A DNA stretch of 64,000 nucleotides, taken from Lytechinus variegatus (lineage: Eukaryota; Echinodermata; Echinoidea; Temnopleuroida; Toxopneustidae). Positions 20,914-34,200 of the stretch are shown one piece after another. Location: assembly GCF_018143015.1 (NCBI RefSeq), contig NC_054741.1, positions 8,706,683 through 8,770,682 on the forward strand, written 5' to 3'. The notes under the pieces are model-generated. The model did no database searches. It saw only the letters and a list, made by a program, of their open reading frames with translations, and was not told the origin of the DNA. A program made the position numbers and the translations under genes. The first letter of the stretch is position 1; every line of letters starts with the position of its first letter.

Positions 20914-21879
20914 CAGTGGCGTACCATGGCGTACATTGGGGGCATCAGCAAAAATTTTGAGTCAGTGAAGCGCGCTCAATTGCCAGGTATACTGACCTAA
21001 TAGAGACATTTGATAGGGACTGTGCCATTAGATATGTATCTCACTGATCAAATAATTGAGCGCGAAGCGCGAGCTAAAAAATTGATATTCAGACCTAAAA
21101 GGGATATTTCAAGAACTATTTTTAAGAATCCAGTAAGAGTTTAAATATCTAACCATATAGTCATTTAATGCTAGTACCAAGCGCTTGCTTGATTACTTCT
21201 AAACACAATCATGAAACACTTTTTTTTGAGTTATTGTAATCAAGATTAACATAAGCATATCACAAATCAAATATTGCGAGTGCGAAGCCCGAACTAAATA
21301 TTTAGGAAATTCAGACCTGATGACGGACATTTAAAGGCTTGTTTGTAGAAATTCACGAAGACCATACGTATTTTACAAACCAAATGCGCGAAGCGCGAGC
21401 TAAAATTTTTTGATAATCAGATCAGAAAAGGGGACATTACAGGGACTTATTTAAGGAATTCATGAAGAGCAGACATATCTCACCAATCCACTAATGCGAA
21501 AGTAAGCACGGACTGGAAGTATTTTATATTTAGACTTTAAAAGAGGGCAATCACTTTAAGGAAATGATAAATCGAAGTGAGAGGAAATATATTTGGTGTA
21601 TAGTGACTTGAAAATGTGATGTTTTAGTACGGCAGCATTATGTATCTCGTTAAAAAGACAATGCGAGCACCAGGAACATTGAAAACATAGGCCCTGAGCA
21701 AATTTTGTTTCATAATGATATGAAAAAATATTTCTTATGTAATATAGCATAATGTACAATAATTTCTTCTTTTCTTTCTTTTCCTTTCTCCCTCTTTTTC
21801 TCCTTTCCCCGTCTATTCTTTTTGCCAGCCGATGGGGGTGGGGCACGTGCCCCCTATTCCCCCGCAGTTACGCCATTCG
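20914..21879. mobile_element. Element with TGGCGTA ends and GCGAAGCGCG satellite, 5' of copy B
   Basis: Inserted between CTTATCA and TGTGAATTATT, which are nearly adjacent upstream of copy A (around 1075-1088). Ends CAGTGGCGTACC and AGTTACGCCATT are inverted. The interior has GCGAAGC cores (21062, 21282, 21388) with CAGACCTAAAAGGGATATT-like unit sequence. It ends about 120 bp before the start codon. Confidence 0.75.
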
Positions 21880-22001
21880 TGTGAATTATTAATCCTGTAT
21901 CCGGAAGCAACTCCTTGTGAAATCCAAATATTCCGAAGTGAGACCAGTCAATCAAGTCTATTGGAAAGTAATTGATCTCACTTGCAAAGCTGGTAGGGAA
22001 G

Positions 22002-22254
22002 ATGGAGGTCGGAGACAAGAACCGGCATCGGACTGGTACGATTCTCAGTGTATTATCGGCTAAACTAAAGAGGAAGAATAGAGGTCAAGTCACGTTGTCC
22101 AGGAGATTAGGACTTGGTAGCAATGTATCCCTTCTCATTGGTATAATGATCGGTACGGGAATCTTCGTGGCACCCCGAGGTGTCCTGAGATACACCGGGA
22201 GCTTTGGCGCTAGTCTCTTAGTATGGTTCCTCTGCGGTCTCATTGCTATGATAG
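22002..22254 (+). CDS. SLC7A9-like: Copy B coding exon 1
   Basis: Residues 1-84 plus one base. Relative to copy A: S27R, T41N, S63R (10 of 253 bases). Relative to copy C only one silent base differs. Start ATG at 22002; the TTG 30 bases upstream is open in frame but not a likely start. Confidence 0.93.
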
Positions 22255-25200
22255 GTAAGCCAACCAATTTCAATCCGCGCACATGACGCTCGATCGCTTT
22301 GTTATCTAACCTTTCATCTAATACTCGGAAAGGTAATCAAGTTGTCTTGCCCAAACCTAATACTGAAAAATGCAAACGTTCATTTCAGTATCGTTGTGGA
22401 AAATTATCTAACAATTTACCTCTATACAGTGCGTCCCAGAAAAAAACGAAACGAAACCGAGATTCAGTGTAATATTTTGCTATCATGATTATATATTTGC
22501 TTTATGAAATATGCATGAAAGAAAATATATTTTTCTCTTCTTTCATTTAAAGCCCATGTCAACTTTCATTATGCATGCTTGACCGAGTTAGAACAATGGA
22601 AAGTGGTGTTACCAAATTCATTTGAACGAGCAAGTTGCGAGTTGAGTTAGTTTTTCTGGCTTTTTATGCTGTCTTTTCGGAAAACAAAGATCATGACTGA
22701 AATATTCATTTTTTTTCTCTCTTCTTTCATATGAGACATCATTCGTTTAAATATGATTGACGCATATTCGAGATAAAGTCGCCTGAAAACACGCTCGATT
22801 ACTACCTTTTTTGACGGATATCGTTGAAAAAGAAGCATTTAGTTTTCCCAACAAAGCATCAGACGATGGTCTAACGGTGAATGATTTCGGGCCGGGGAAG
22901 GAAAGTCCTTTATTGTTGTTATTTATTTGAAATAAGCTATGACACTGATTGGAGATTGGAGGTTAACGGCGTAGATTTTTTTTTTTTTTTTTTTTGGGGG
23001 GGGGGGCTGGATTCTATGTCAATGGTAATTCAATATTACTAATTTTGATAATTTTGTATCTCAAACCTCTTTCGGTCGTTTATTCATCGATACATTTCAC
23101 AGGGGTTTGGCGAAGAAGAAAAGAGGTGCATCACGTTTTGCAAGTGCAGAGAGGAAAGCCGCTTTTTGGCTCGGAAGGTTGTTCTTTTTTACTGGGTCAC
23201 CCAATCCAACTTTCCGCTGACCCTAGTCTTATCCAATAATTTTAAGTAACTTTTTAAAAATTTGAAAGAATCCTAAAATCGTATTCAAGTCAACTGTAAG
23301 ATCGCACTCACCGTGTATTGTCTTCCGCTTTATTGGGAAAACGGATGCTTGTTTTCAACGATCCGTCGATTAGGTAGAAATTTAGCATGTTTTCAAGTAA
23401 TTATCAAAATTATTGCTATTGCAACAATAAAAGGGCTTTCCTTCCCCGGCCCGAATAGTTCGCCCATTCACTGTTATAGCCCTGACAAAGTGATAGCGAA
23501 CGAACTGAAGTTAGATCAAATGGAACATTGACAAAATGAGAGCAGACCAAGTGCTTATTAGACCAATTGGCTATTAGATCTAAAGGTAATAGACGTAATG
23601 ATGTTGGACAATGTGGCTATTGGACCAATTGAAAAAATGCAATTAGACTAAATGATAATAAACAAAATGGTTATTAGACCAACTGGCTATTAGACGAGAT
23701 GGTAATTAGACGAAATGGTAATTGGACTATGTTGATGGTTGACTAACTAATTGGAGACGATATGATATTAGACCATGCGATAGTGGGGAAAAGGGCAGTA
23801 GATGAAATGACAATAAACCGATAAATATCCATACAAAGAGTTATCCGGATTTCCAAATCACTTTATTTTCTTTCTCGTGTTTCAAAATACTTAGTGAAAG
23901 CATATTTTATATCTTATCTGTAGCTCGAGTCCTGAAGAAACTACCGCTGCGACATTATGCGTTGCGACATGTGACATTATGCGTTAGAAAAACTACGACA
24001 TTATGCGTTGATTGCGACATTATGCGTCGGACGCTCTTGGCATAATGTCGCAACCTGCGACATTATCGGTTGTAATAAGCCCATTGTCTGTTGCTTTGTA
24101 GGGAAAACGAAATGCTTGTTTTTCAACGATCCGTCGAATAGGTAGCAATCTAGCGTGTTTATAGGCAACTTTTTCTCAACCATGCGTTACGCATGATGTG
24201 ACACATGAAAGAAGAAAAGATTTCAGCCATGATTTTGGTTTTCCGAAAAGACAGCATTAAAAGCAAGAAACATTAACTCAAAATCGCAATTTGCTCGTTC
24301 AATGAAAATTTGATTACACCACTTTCCATTGTTCTAACTCAGTCATGCGTGCATTATGACCATTGAGATTGGCTTAATGAAAGAAGAGCCTGAGAAGCAT
24401 ATTTTTCCGTTCATGTACATTTTATGAAGCAAATTGATCATGATAGCAAAAAAATCAAACCGAATCTCGGTTTCATTTTTTCTGGGACGCACAGTACATT
24501 AAAAAACTTAACAACTTTTGTACATATAAAACAAAACTAAAAATACCTGTTAAATGGCATGATGGTTTTGAGTTAATTAATGTTTCTGGTTTCGGAAATT
24601 AAAGATCATGGCTGATGAAATATCCATATTTTCTTCTTTCATGTGAGACATCATGCGTAAAGTGATTTTGCACCACAACTTCATTAATTAATTCTCTTAC
24701 ATTTTTATATCAATTTTGTTCTATATGTATTTATTAGTAATTTATCATATATATTGTAATGTTGATTTAATCAATTTATCTTTAGGAACCCAGGTTGGCT
24801 GTTTATAGCCAATCTGAAACGGGTCTATCCCTATATTGTACACAATTTCTTTGTTATCATGTAATGTTTATTTTATTCATATTTATGTATTTTTTAAATC
24901 GTAAATAAAACCAAACCAAACCAATGGTATCTAAGAATAAGATAAAGGACATTCGTACTTTGACTTGGTGGATTAGACAAATGTTCTAGTTTATTTTCTT
25001 CAGAAAAAACCATGATGATTATTAATTTTGTTTAAAGTGATTGCCAAAATAAGGACTATAGTGATTACGTGATTATGATAGTTTGAATAAATTATTCGAT
25101 GCACCATACACGAATGATATGACAAACATTTTTCCCGATACCTGATGAGAATTAATAACATTAATTATTTTTTTTTATTTATTTATTTTTTTTTGCCCTT

Positions 25201-28200
25201 TTTCTGAAAAAAAGAAAAGGAATTTTGCGCATTCAAGATTACGTAAAACAAAAAAATATTGCGCCTTGATGGTCTGCGCAGGAGCCTTATTGATAGTTAA
25301 TCTCTCTTTTCCTTTGTTGTTCAACAGCTTAAGTTAGTTTAGGTGCTATTTTCGTCTTCCTCTTGTTGATTTGTGGATCTTTTTGAATGGTTTGGCTGCG
25401 GTGAAGTCATTTTTTTTCCCAGAAAATAATCTATTTCCTTCATATCAGATTATGCTTTTTTATTAGGCTGATAAGAATAAGTATTAACGAAAAATAACCA
25501 AGAGCATCGGGTGTTAAGGTATAGGGAGGGGAGGGCGTTACACAATTTAGAGTGTCCTATGTTTGAGTTAGGTACGTCTTTTCGTGGTCAGTTTTCGTTT
25601 GTGTCGTTTGTCTTTTTTGTTGCTTGTTTCTTTTCTTTCTCTTTCTTCTTATGGTCAGTTTGCAGTGACACTTTGATCATGATCGACTTCGGGTGGGGTA
25701 GGCCGTGGAGGGAGCCATCCATTTCTCATCCTGTGTAGTATCTTTTCAACATATCCTTAAATGAATAAGTTTGTTTGTAATTTTATTTCTTTAAATGTGA
25801 GGGGGATTCGAGAGAAAAATAAGCGACAAAGTATTTTCAAATGGTGTAAGGACAAAAATGGGCATATAATCTTTTTACAGGAAACTTTTAGTACTCAAGG
25901 AATAGTTAGGAACTGGAGCTCATCGTGGGAGGGAAATTGCATTCATAGCCATGGTACAAATCATGGTAAAGGAGTCATGATACTTATTGCTAGAGGGGTC
26001 AACATAAAGATAAAACATACAATTATTGACCCAAATGGCAGATATATTTTCATAATCGGTCTATTGCAGAATCAGCAGGTTGTACTGGGAAATGTTTATT
26101 TTCCTGTAGGAAGTAAAGAACAGGAGCAACTAGATTTTTTGCAAAATATTTCCCAGATTTTGAAGGAGAAAGAATTTTAAAATAAACCTTTTATTATAGG
26201 AGGGGATTTTAATATGATGAGGAATGTACTTTTAGATTACAAAGGAAGTAGCATTAATAAAAGACAATCTAGGCTTAGTATTGATTTTGAAAGTTTTTTG
26301 AATAATCATAAGGCAATAGATATATGGCGATTTAGAAATATCGATAAGATGCAGTACACTTATCATCAACAAAATCCTTACATGCAGAGCAGATTAGATT
26401 ATTGGGTGATATCAGACATTTTTGTTGAAAAGGTATCAAAATGTGAAATAATACGGGCTTTGTCGCCTGATCATTCTGCAATAGAATTAAATGTTAATTT
26501 TGCCGTTACTCATCCTGTTATAAAGACAGGATACTGGAAATTCAACAATAGCCTATGTTACGATGCAGAATATGTTAAAAGAATGAAAGAGGAAATAACA
26601 CGTCTAAAACTTCGGTTGTCTGAAGAAATTATGGATAATAGAATACTGTGGGATTATGTTAAAATGGAAATTCGAAATTTCACAAGAAAATATTCTAAGA
26701 AAAAAGCTAAAAAAAAAAAGAGAAGGTTGATAAGTTAGAAAAGGAAATTATGAAATTGGAAGAGGAGGTTCAATTACAGCAAACACCATCGAACACAAAT
26801 GATATTTTGATTGATCTTTTGGCAAGAAAAAGAAGTGAGCTAAAAACAATTTATGCGTACTTAAATGAAGGTATAAAAATCAGATCTCGAGCCCCATGGT
26901 TTGAAAGTGGAGAACGAGAAACTGCATATTTTAAACAACTGGTAGATTATAATGGTCGGAAGGGTTTTATTAAAGAACTTAAAGTTAATGGAAATGTAAT
27001 TAAGGACGAAACTAGTATTTTAAAAGAAATCAAAGAATTTTATTCTTCTTTATATTCTAAAGGAGAGGTAGAACCAGGTGATTATTTTTTTCCTAGTAAC
27101 TTACCAAAATTAAGCGAAAACCAAAAGAATCATTGCGAAGTGAAAATAAACCAGGGGGATTGTATTGAAATTTTAAAAGAAATGCAACTAAATAAATCAC
27201 CAGGAAATGACGGTTTAAATGTCGAGTTTTATATTACATTTTGGCAGGTAATAGGTGACCTAGTCTTAAAAGCTTTTAAGGATGCTATGAAATATAAAGA
27301 ATTGTCACCGTCACAAAAACAAGCAATAATTACAATTATACATAAGGAAGGTAAAGATCCGATGTTTATTAGCAATTATAGACCAATTTCCTTGCTGAAT
27401 GTAGATTATAAAATCCTAAACCAAAATACTTTCGAAAAGAATTAAGACCATTTTGGATAATATTGTGTCTGGCGACCAAGTAGGTTACTTAAATAATAGG
27501 AATATTGGCGATGCTGTAAGAATAATAAACGATATGATTTTTCATACATCAAATTTTAATAAACCAGGATACTTAGTTGCAATCGATTTTGAAAAGGCGT
27601 TCGACTCAATTTCACATTCCTTCCTCCAAAGGTTGCTTAAATCGTTTGGTTTTGGGCCGATTTTTAGTAACTGGGTTAACGTTCTTTACACCAACTCGCT
27701 GAGTTGTGTCTTTAATGGGGGGAATCGACCGGTTATTTTGCAATCGAGAGGGGGCTAAGACAAGGGATTCCCTCTCCCCTTACCTTTTTATACTTTGTAT
27801 AGAATGTTTAACGCACTGTATTCGTAATGATAATCAAGTAAAGGGTATTCGATTTGGTGAAACGGAAATTAAACAAATACTCTATGCTGATGATATGACT
27901 ATATTCGTAGAAGACTTAGATTCAGTATATAGATTAGAATTAATTCTTGAAAAATTTAGGAAGACATCTGGACTTAGGATGAACAAAAATAAAACGTTTA
28001 TTTTGCCTCTAGGACCCTCTGTTAGCCTTACTCACCCTTTCCCTTTTGGGAGACAAGTTGATATGGTTAAAATTCTAGGTATTGTCTTTTCATTAAATCC
28101 TGACGTTGCTGAAGAAATGAATTATAAAGAAATATTAAGCAAAATTAAAAAGTTATTAAATTGGTGGAAACAGAGAGATCTAACTTTGTTTGGAAAGATT

Positions 28201-31200
28201 CATCTGCTTAAAACTTATGCATTTTCTAAATTGATTTATGTACGTTCTTTAACGCCTATGCCGGAATGGGTTTTTTAAAGAAATTGAAGAAATTTGTTTC
28301 GACTTTTTATGGCGAGGAAAAGATAAAATTAAAAGAAACACATTGTATCTGGGATATAAACAAGGGGGAATAAAAATGCTCAATTTTAAACTCTTTGTAA
28401 TGGTACAGAGAGTGATGTAATGGGAGAGAGTGATGTGCATGGGTCAAAAGACTGGTAAACGGTGATCAGAAAGTGAAATGGAAAAAATATTTCAAATTTC
28501 TGCTAAGACCATTAGGTGGTAATTTAATATTTTACACCTGACATGATCAATATGAAAATTCCAAAGTACTACCGGGAAGTGTTGAGTATTTGGTTTGATA
28601 TAACTGTATTCATCAAAAAGGACATAAGTAATAAAAGAAATGAATTTTTTTTCAATAACAGGTATATTAAAAATGCAGGAAAAGCGTATTTTCATGAAAA
28701 TATTTTCTTAAAAAAACACATACAAATTACACCATATTGTAAATGAACATGGTGATCTTAAATCAAATACTTACTTTAGATCTATGGGCTTAAATGACGA
28801 CGAAATAGTAACAATTAATGAAATATTTGCACATGTTCCTGTGGAATGGAAAGACGATTTAAAAAATAAGTTAGTTGATGGTTTGAAGATTGAATTTATT
28901 TTCTCTAAAAATGTTTTCCAGTTTGAGTCAGTTTGTTCAAAACAGCTGTGTAGATGCTGTATAAGCAAAATTGCCGACACTCCTGTCAGTTTTTACAATC
29001 TCGAATCATCATATAACATGTCTGAAAAAGAAATCGAGAAAGTATTTTATCGTCCAAGATTTTGCACATTAGATAATAAGCTAAGAGAGTTTCAATATAA
29101 ATTATTATACAGTATTGTCTTTGTTAACCACCATTTATATAGGTTTCGTTTTACATCGAGTAATGAATGTTCTTTTTGCGGTAAAGATGAAGAAACTTAT
29201 AGACATATTTTTTATGAATGTGAAATGGTTAAAGTATTATGGAGATTGTGTAGCAATATATTAAAATTTCCGATTCTTAAAAGCTTACAGTGGAAGGATA
29301 TCCATGTTGGATTAGACGAGACAACAGAAAATAGACAATTATTAAATCATATCATTTTACTTATCAAATTTTTAATATATCACGGAAGGGGGAATCATAA
29401 ACTACCAACTGCTGAAGAGATTCAAGTAAAGCTTTTTAAAAGTAAAGAAGAAGAAAAGAAAATTGCTATAGAGAGAAAAACATTAACACAGCATTATAAA
29501 AAGTGGGAACACCTAAAAAACAATTAAGAAGGATGAGAGAGGGATAGTTTTGCCCGGTTTCCACACGTGCGGGGTTGGCTGGTCTTTCTGTCACTGTAGA
29601 CTGTCCTCTTTTTATTACTTTGCTTGTTACTTCTTTCCTTTCTTTCTTTCTTTCTTTTCTTTTTCTTTTTTTCTCTCTTTATTTTCCTTCCTTCTGCTTT
29701 TCTTAATTTGTTTTTGTATTTTTTTTGTTGTTGTACTGTCTAATTGTTTTATGTCTCTTCTGTGTGTGTCTGTGGGGGGGGGGTGCACTCGAACCCTTTT
29801 CCATTTTTTTTATTGTAAATTTCATTCAGTTTAATCAATGTTGAGTAATAAATTTTCTACATAACTATTGTATGATTTTGTGAATTTATATTGGTTATAA
29901 GTGGTTAATTTTTGTTACTGAATTTATCCATTGTATATGATTATGTTAATACCATGAGTATTTGTACGATGATTTGTATTGAACTGAATGATTAATAAAT
30001 ACTATTACAAAAAAAAAAATAACCTTCATTCTCCTATAACTGCACGGTGTAAAAATGCAAGCATGCCTATGATGTAAATTTATTTTCAGCGTTCCATTAT
30101 TTGTTTCCGGATTGCCAGTTCAAGAGAACATCTTTAAACGTCGGCTTATCACAATATAATACAAATTTATATGACAGCCTTCAGACAACTTTTTTTGAAA
30201 TTGATGTTGTTGATGTTGAAAAAACCCATTTTAAATATGATGTTCAATGCCCAATTAACATTATAATCAAAAGATGCCAGAAGTTACTGTAAATTCTGAT
30301 TTCAAATTGCGTGTATTAATCACTGGCTTACAGATGGGAGGTGCCTGGGGAGGCAACCCCCCATGTTTCACGAATAAATAGGGGAGGGCAGAACAGAAGA
30401 GAAAAGGAAAGGAAAATAGTGAAATTTTATCATATTCCAGGAATACTGTGTCAAACTCTACCCAAAAAATTTTGAATAAAAATGGTAAAATTTTATTCGC
30501 TCGCTTATAGCTCTTTTTAGAACTTTCGCTCTATCCGTCATGCCCGACTCCTCCATTTTCTTTTTGCTATTTAAGCTTCTTGTCTTAATCATCTTTCTTC
30601 TAATGTTAAGTGTTTCTCTCTATTTTCGTTAGGTTCCCTTATTTTCTCAGAGCTTGCTTTGATGTTCCCTAAGTCCGGCGGGGACCACACTTATCTCCAG
30701 GAGACCTACGGCGATGTATTAGCCTTCCTGCATGGGTGGGGTGCCGTGCTGGTTGTCCGACCTATAACGTTAGCCATCGTTAGCATAGTGTTGGGTGAAT
30801 ATATCATCTATCCATACTTCGATGACCTGTGTTATCGGGATGAAACGATGGTCAAACTACATGCGGCTACATTTATTAGTAAGTACAGTTTTTTGTGAGG
30901 GGACAGATGGACGGCGAAAGAAAATGTGTTTGGGCACAAGACAAATTTTTTACAGGTTTTTCAATTCTTTAAGAAGGGAAGGTGATATTTTGGATCACTA
31001 AATGCTTGAATATGACGCTTGTAAAAACACTGGCATAAATCCGGTCCGAGAAGAGGGGGGGATTTATGAAATATACTGACCTAAAAAAAAAAAAATTGGA
31101 CACCCCACACCAAGGGGCCATGCACACGGAGATATATAACCATGCATGTACATAATACCATCGTTCAGTTAAGGGCCTATGATTATTCTTTTTGATGGCT

Positions 31201-34200
31201 ATAAAGTATTGAATTGCAGTTAATATCAATATTCGAGCGAGCGAAGCGAGACAAAATGGTGTCCAAAACCTCTTTCAAGTGCATGGTGTATAATTATCAT
31301 ATCACGGGCAATGTATACGTTTATACTGTAAAGGTGAATATTGCCATATTTCGGTTAAAGGCCTATCATGCTTTTTTATAATTTTGATGGCTTTATTGTA
31401 CTGGAATTGTTAGGATATAAAGTAATAAATTACAGTAAATATCAATATGCGAGCAAGCGAAGTGAGGGAGCAAATTTTTGTAATAGTTAGAAGACAGAAT
31501 GATGACCAAAATCGTATTTCAAGGGATGTGTAATAATTGTGGGAGAGATGCAGGAGTGAGCGTAGTACAGTATATGGTGAACAGTCCAGCATGTAGCACT
31601 GTTCCATTCTGTATTGTTTGTTTATACCATCTATAATGTCATCTATGTTTGTATCATAATTTGGTCAAATAAATAAATAAATGAATGAATAAATAAATAA
31701 ATAAATAAATAAATGAATAAATAAATAAATAAAAAATAATAATAATAATATTTTGTTCAATAAAAACTCATTTGCTCACTGGTTAAAGATGAGAATGAAA
31801 AGAAGGGATCATGAACCGGGAATAAGGGTGTTTTATGATTGATTATAGGTATCTCAGGAAACAATATATACTTCCAAAAAGGTGGAAATACTAAAATCGT
31901 GAAAATTAAAAGAAACATATTGCAGGAATGAAAGATTTTGAAGTCTTCAAGATTATTGGAAGATGATGCAGCATTCAAAATTTGTAATGAAATTAATATT
32001 TGAAATATTCATTAGATTGTTATGGATTTTAAGTGATTCTTCTTCTTTACATATTTATATTCTTATAACAAACTGATTTTGTATAAATTTATGTTTGCCA
32101 AAATTTGAGAAATTTGTGAAATGGAAGAAAATAAATGTTTATTTGAATTGTGTATGCCTATATTTTTTGTACAAATTATCCCCCGCTTCCAAAAACGATG
32201 CTAGGATAGTATGACCCCTAAAACATACACGCCAGTGTATTCAAAGGATGTCTTGATTGGTTTATGATCAGTTATAACCATATTTAAAAATCGTTTGTAT
32301 CTGATTCATAGATGGATGTATGAATACCGATGCAGGGGATATAACATTTGTAATATGCTAAACGTATTTATAGGGATTCGTCAAGGCGAAAATCCTTTAA
32401 GATTAGATTGAGGGCGGCAGAGGAACGACCGCGTGAGAAATTTGGCATTATTAGAAGGCAAAAACTGGGTAAATTTAAGCACTCTGGTCCCATCTAAAGA
32501 TGAATCCATACATTAACAGTAGAATTGTCGTTTGATGATTGAAAATGAATATACTTTCTGTCTTGAAAAGTGTGTGTGTGTGTGTGTCGGGGGGGGGTGA
32601 TTGTACATGCCATCCCCCTCTCTGAAAAGCGGGGATGGATGTATCCCCCATCCCCGGGATTTACGCCCGTGTGTAACAGCATATTATAGCCCTAAATTCT
32701 GTTACAAAGATGGGCAAATGCCCCATGCCCTCCTTTGTGCCGCCACCGGTCAGTCAAATCTTCATCAGTAAACATCATCAGTTAAATTATTGTCCGATCC
32801 TATTTCAGCGGGCCTTTACAAAAAACACAAGCTTCAATTCATAGATTACTCCTGACTTCACATGGTTATCAGCAATACAATGAGTTCATACTTCCGTTAT
32901 TTTGAATCAATTGAATGTTCTCTTTTTTCCTTGGTAACTGCAGTTGTCATGATGCTAGTGCATGGTTCTGGATTAAAGCTCATATCAAAACTTCAAGTAG
33001 TATTCACCAGCATCAAGGTCGTTACACTCTTGCTCATCATCATCGACGGCATGATCAACATCTCAATGGGTTCGTATACATTCGTTAGGGGATCGTTTTG
33101 CTTCTGCTAATGGTTTGTTAATTTGTTGAGGGGAGTATCACAAATGAATGTTTACTAACTACTATAGTATTGGTTCAAAGACGATACCCCGTGGGATGTT
33201 CGCACGGTTTTAATAGGCCTATGTCATCATCATCGTCGTCGTCATCATCACCATCATAATCATCATCACCACCACAATCATAATTATCATCATCGTCATC
33301 ATCATTATCACATCGCTATCGTTATCACCCTCCTTCTACTTGTCCTACTCATCATCATCATCAGCAGCAGCAGCAGCATCATCATCATCATCATCACCAT
33401 CTTATTCCCGAATGTGTGTGTATTTATTTAAAAAACTAAAAATAAAGTTGTTGAGTTTTCGAAATCAGGTGATACATACATTCATCATACGGGTTCGTAT
33501 TTTCATTTATAAACATTATTCGTATGCTCGTATAACTTCCGTACGGTTATGGATCTGTTTACATTATGGTACTGTAATTCTGAAACCCCGTTCTGGATTC
33601 GTTTTCTCCACTAGAGTAGAATGTATTTATTTCGCGATTGCAAAGTGAACGGACTGCTGTCCTTTTATTTTACACTATATAGAGAGAAAAGGAGAGAACA
33701 GAAATTATCTTAATTCAGTAATAGAGTGATGTTTTATTTATTTCAGGGTACACGGATTACTTGGATGTGAATACGTCATTTGAGGGGACAAATAAGAACG
33801 CCTTTGCTTTCGGGATGGCCTTTTATCAAGGAATGTTTGCTTATGAAGGATGGTAAGTTTTAGTCTGTTATTATTGCGTTTTTGTTCTATAATTACATAT
33901 CAAAAAAAATCTCGGGAAATTCTACTTTATTTTATTTATTCTATATTAACGAAGGTGTATGCGCGTTTTAACAAGCCCTTTTAAAAGGCATTTTTTGTGC
34001 AAGCTCCATTTCCATTCATTATTTCGTTCATTCATTATGTTCATAATTATTGTGCCAGCTATTATTTCATCAGAACCACTATTTGTTCCAGCTGTGATAC
34101 CGTTCATTTTGTTTTTGCTGATATTTACATTTTGTGTATGTATAATTTTGTTCTCATTGTGTTCTTTTTAATGAATTTGGAAATGAATACTGAATTGAAT

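Noticed and set aside
25511-25738. 75-codon frame before the LINE endonuclease as ORF1
   Set aside because: It has no coiled coil, RRM or zinc knuckle and is mostly Phe/Ser-rich; identical in copy C only because of duplication.
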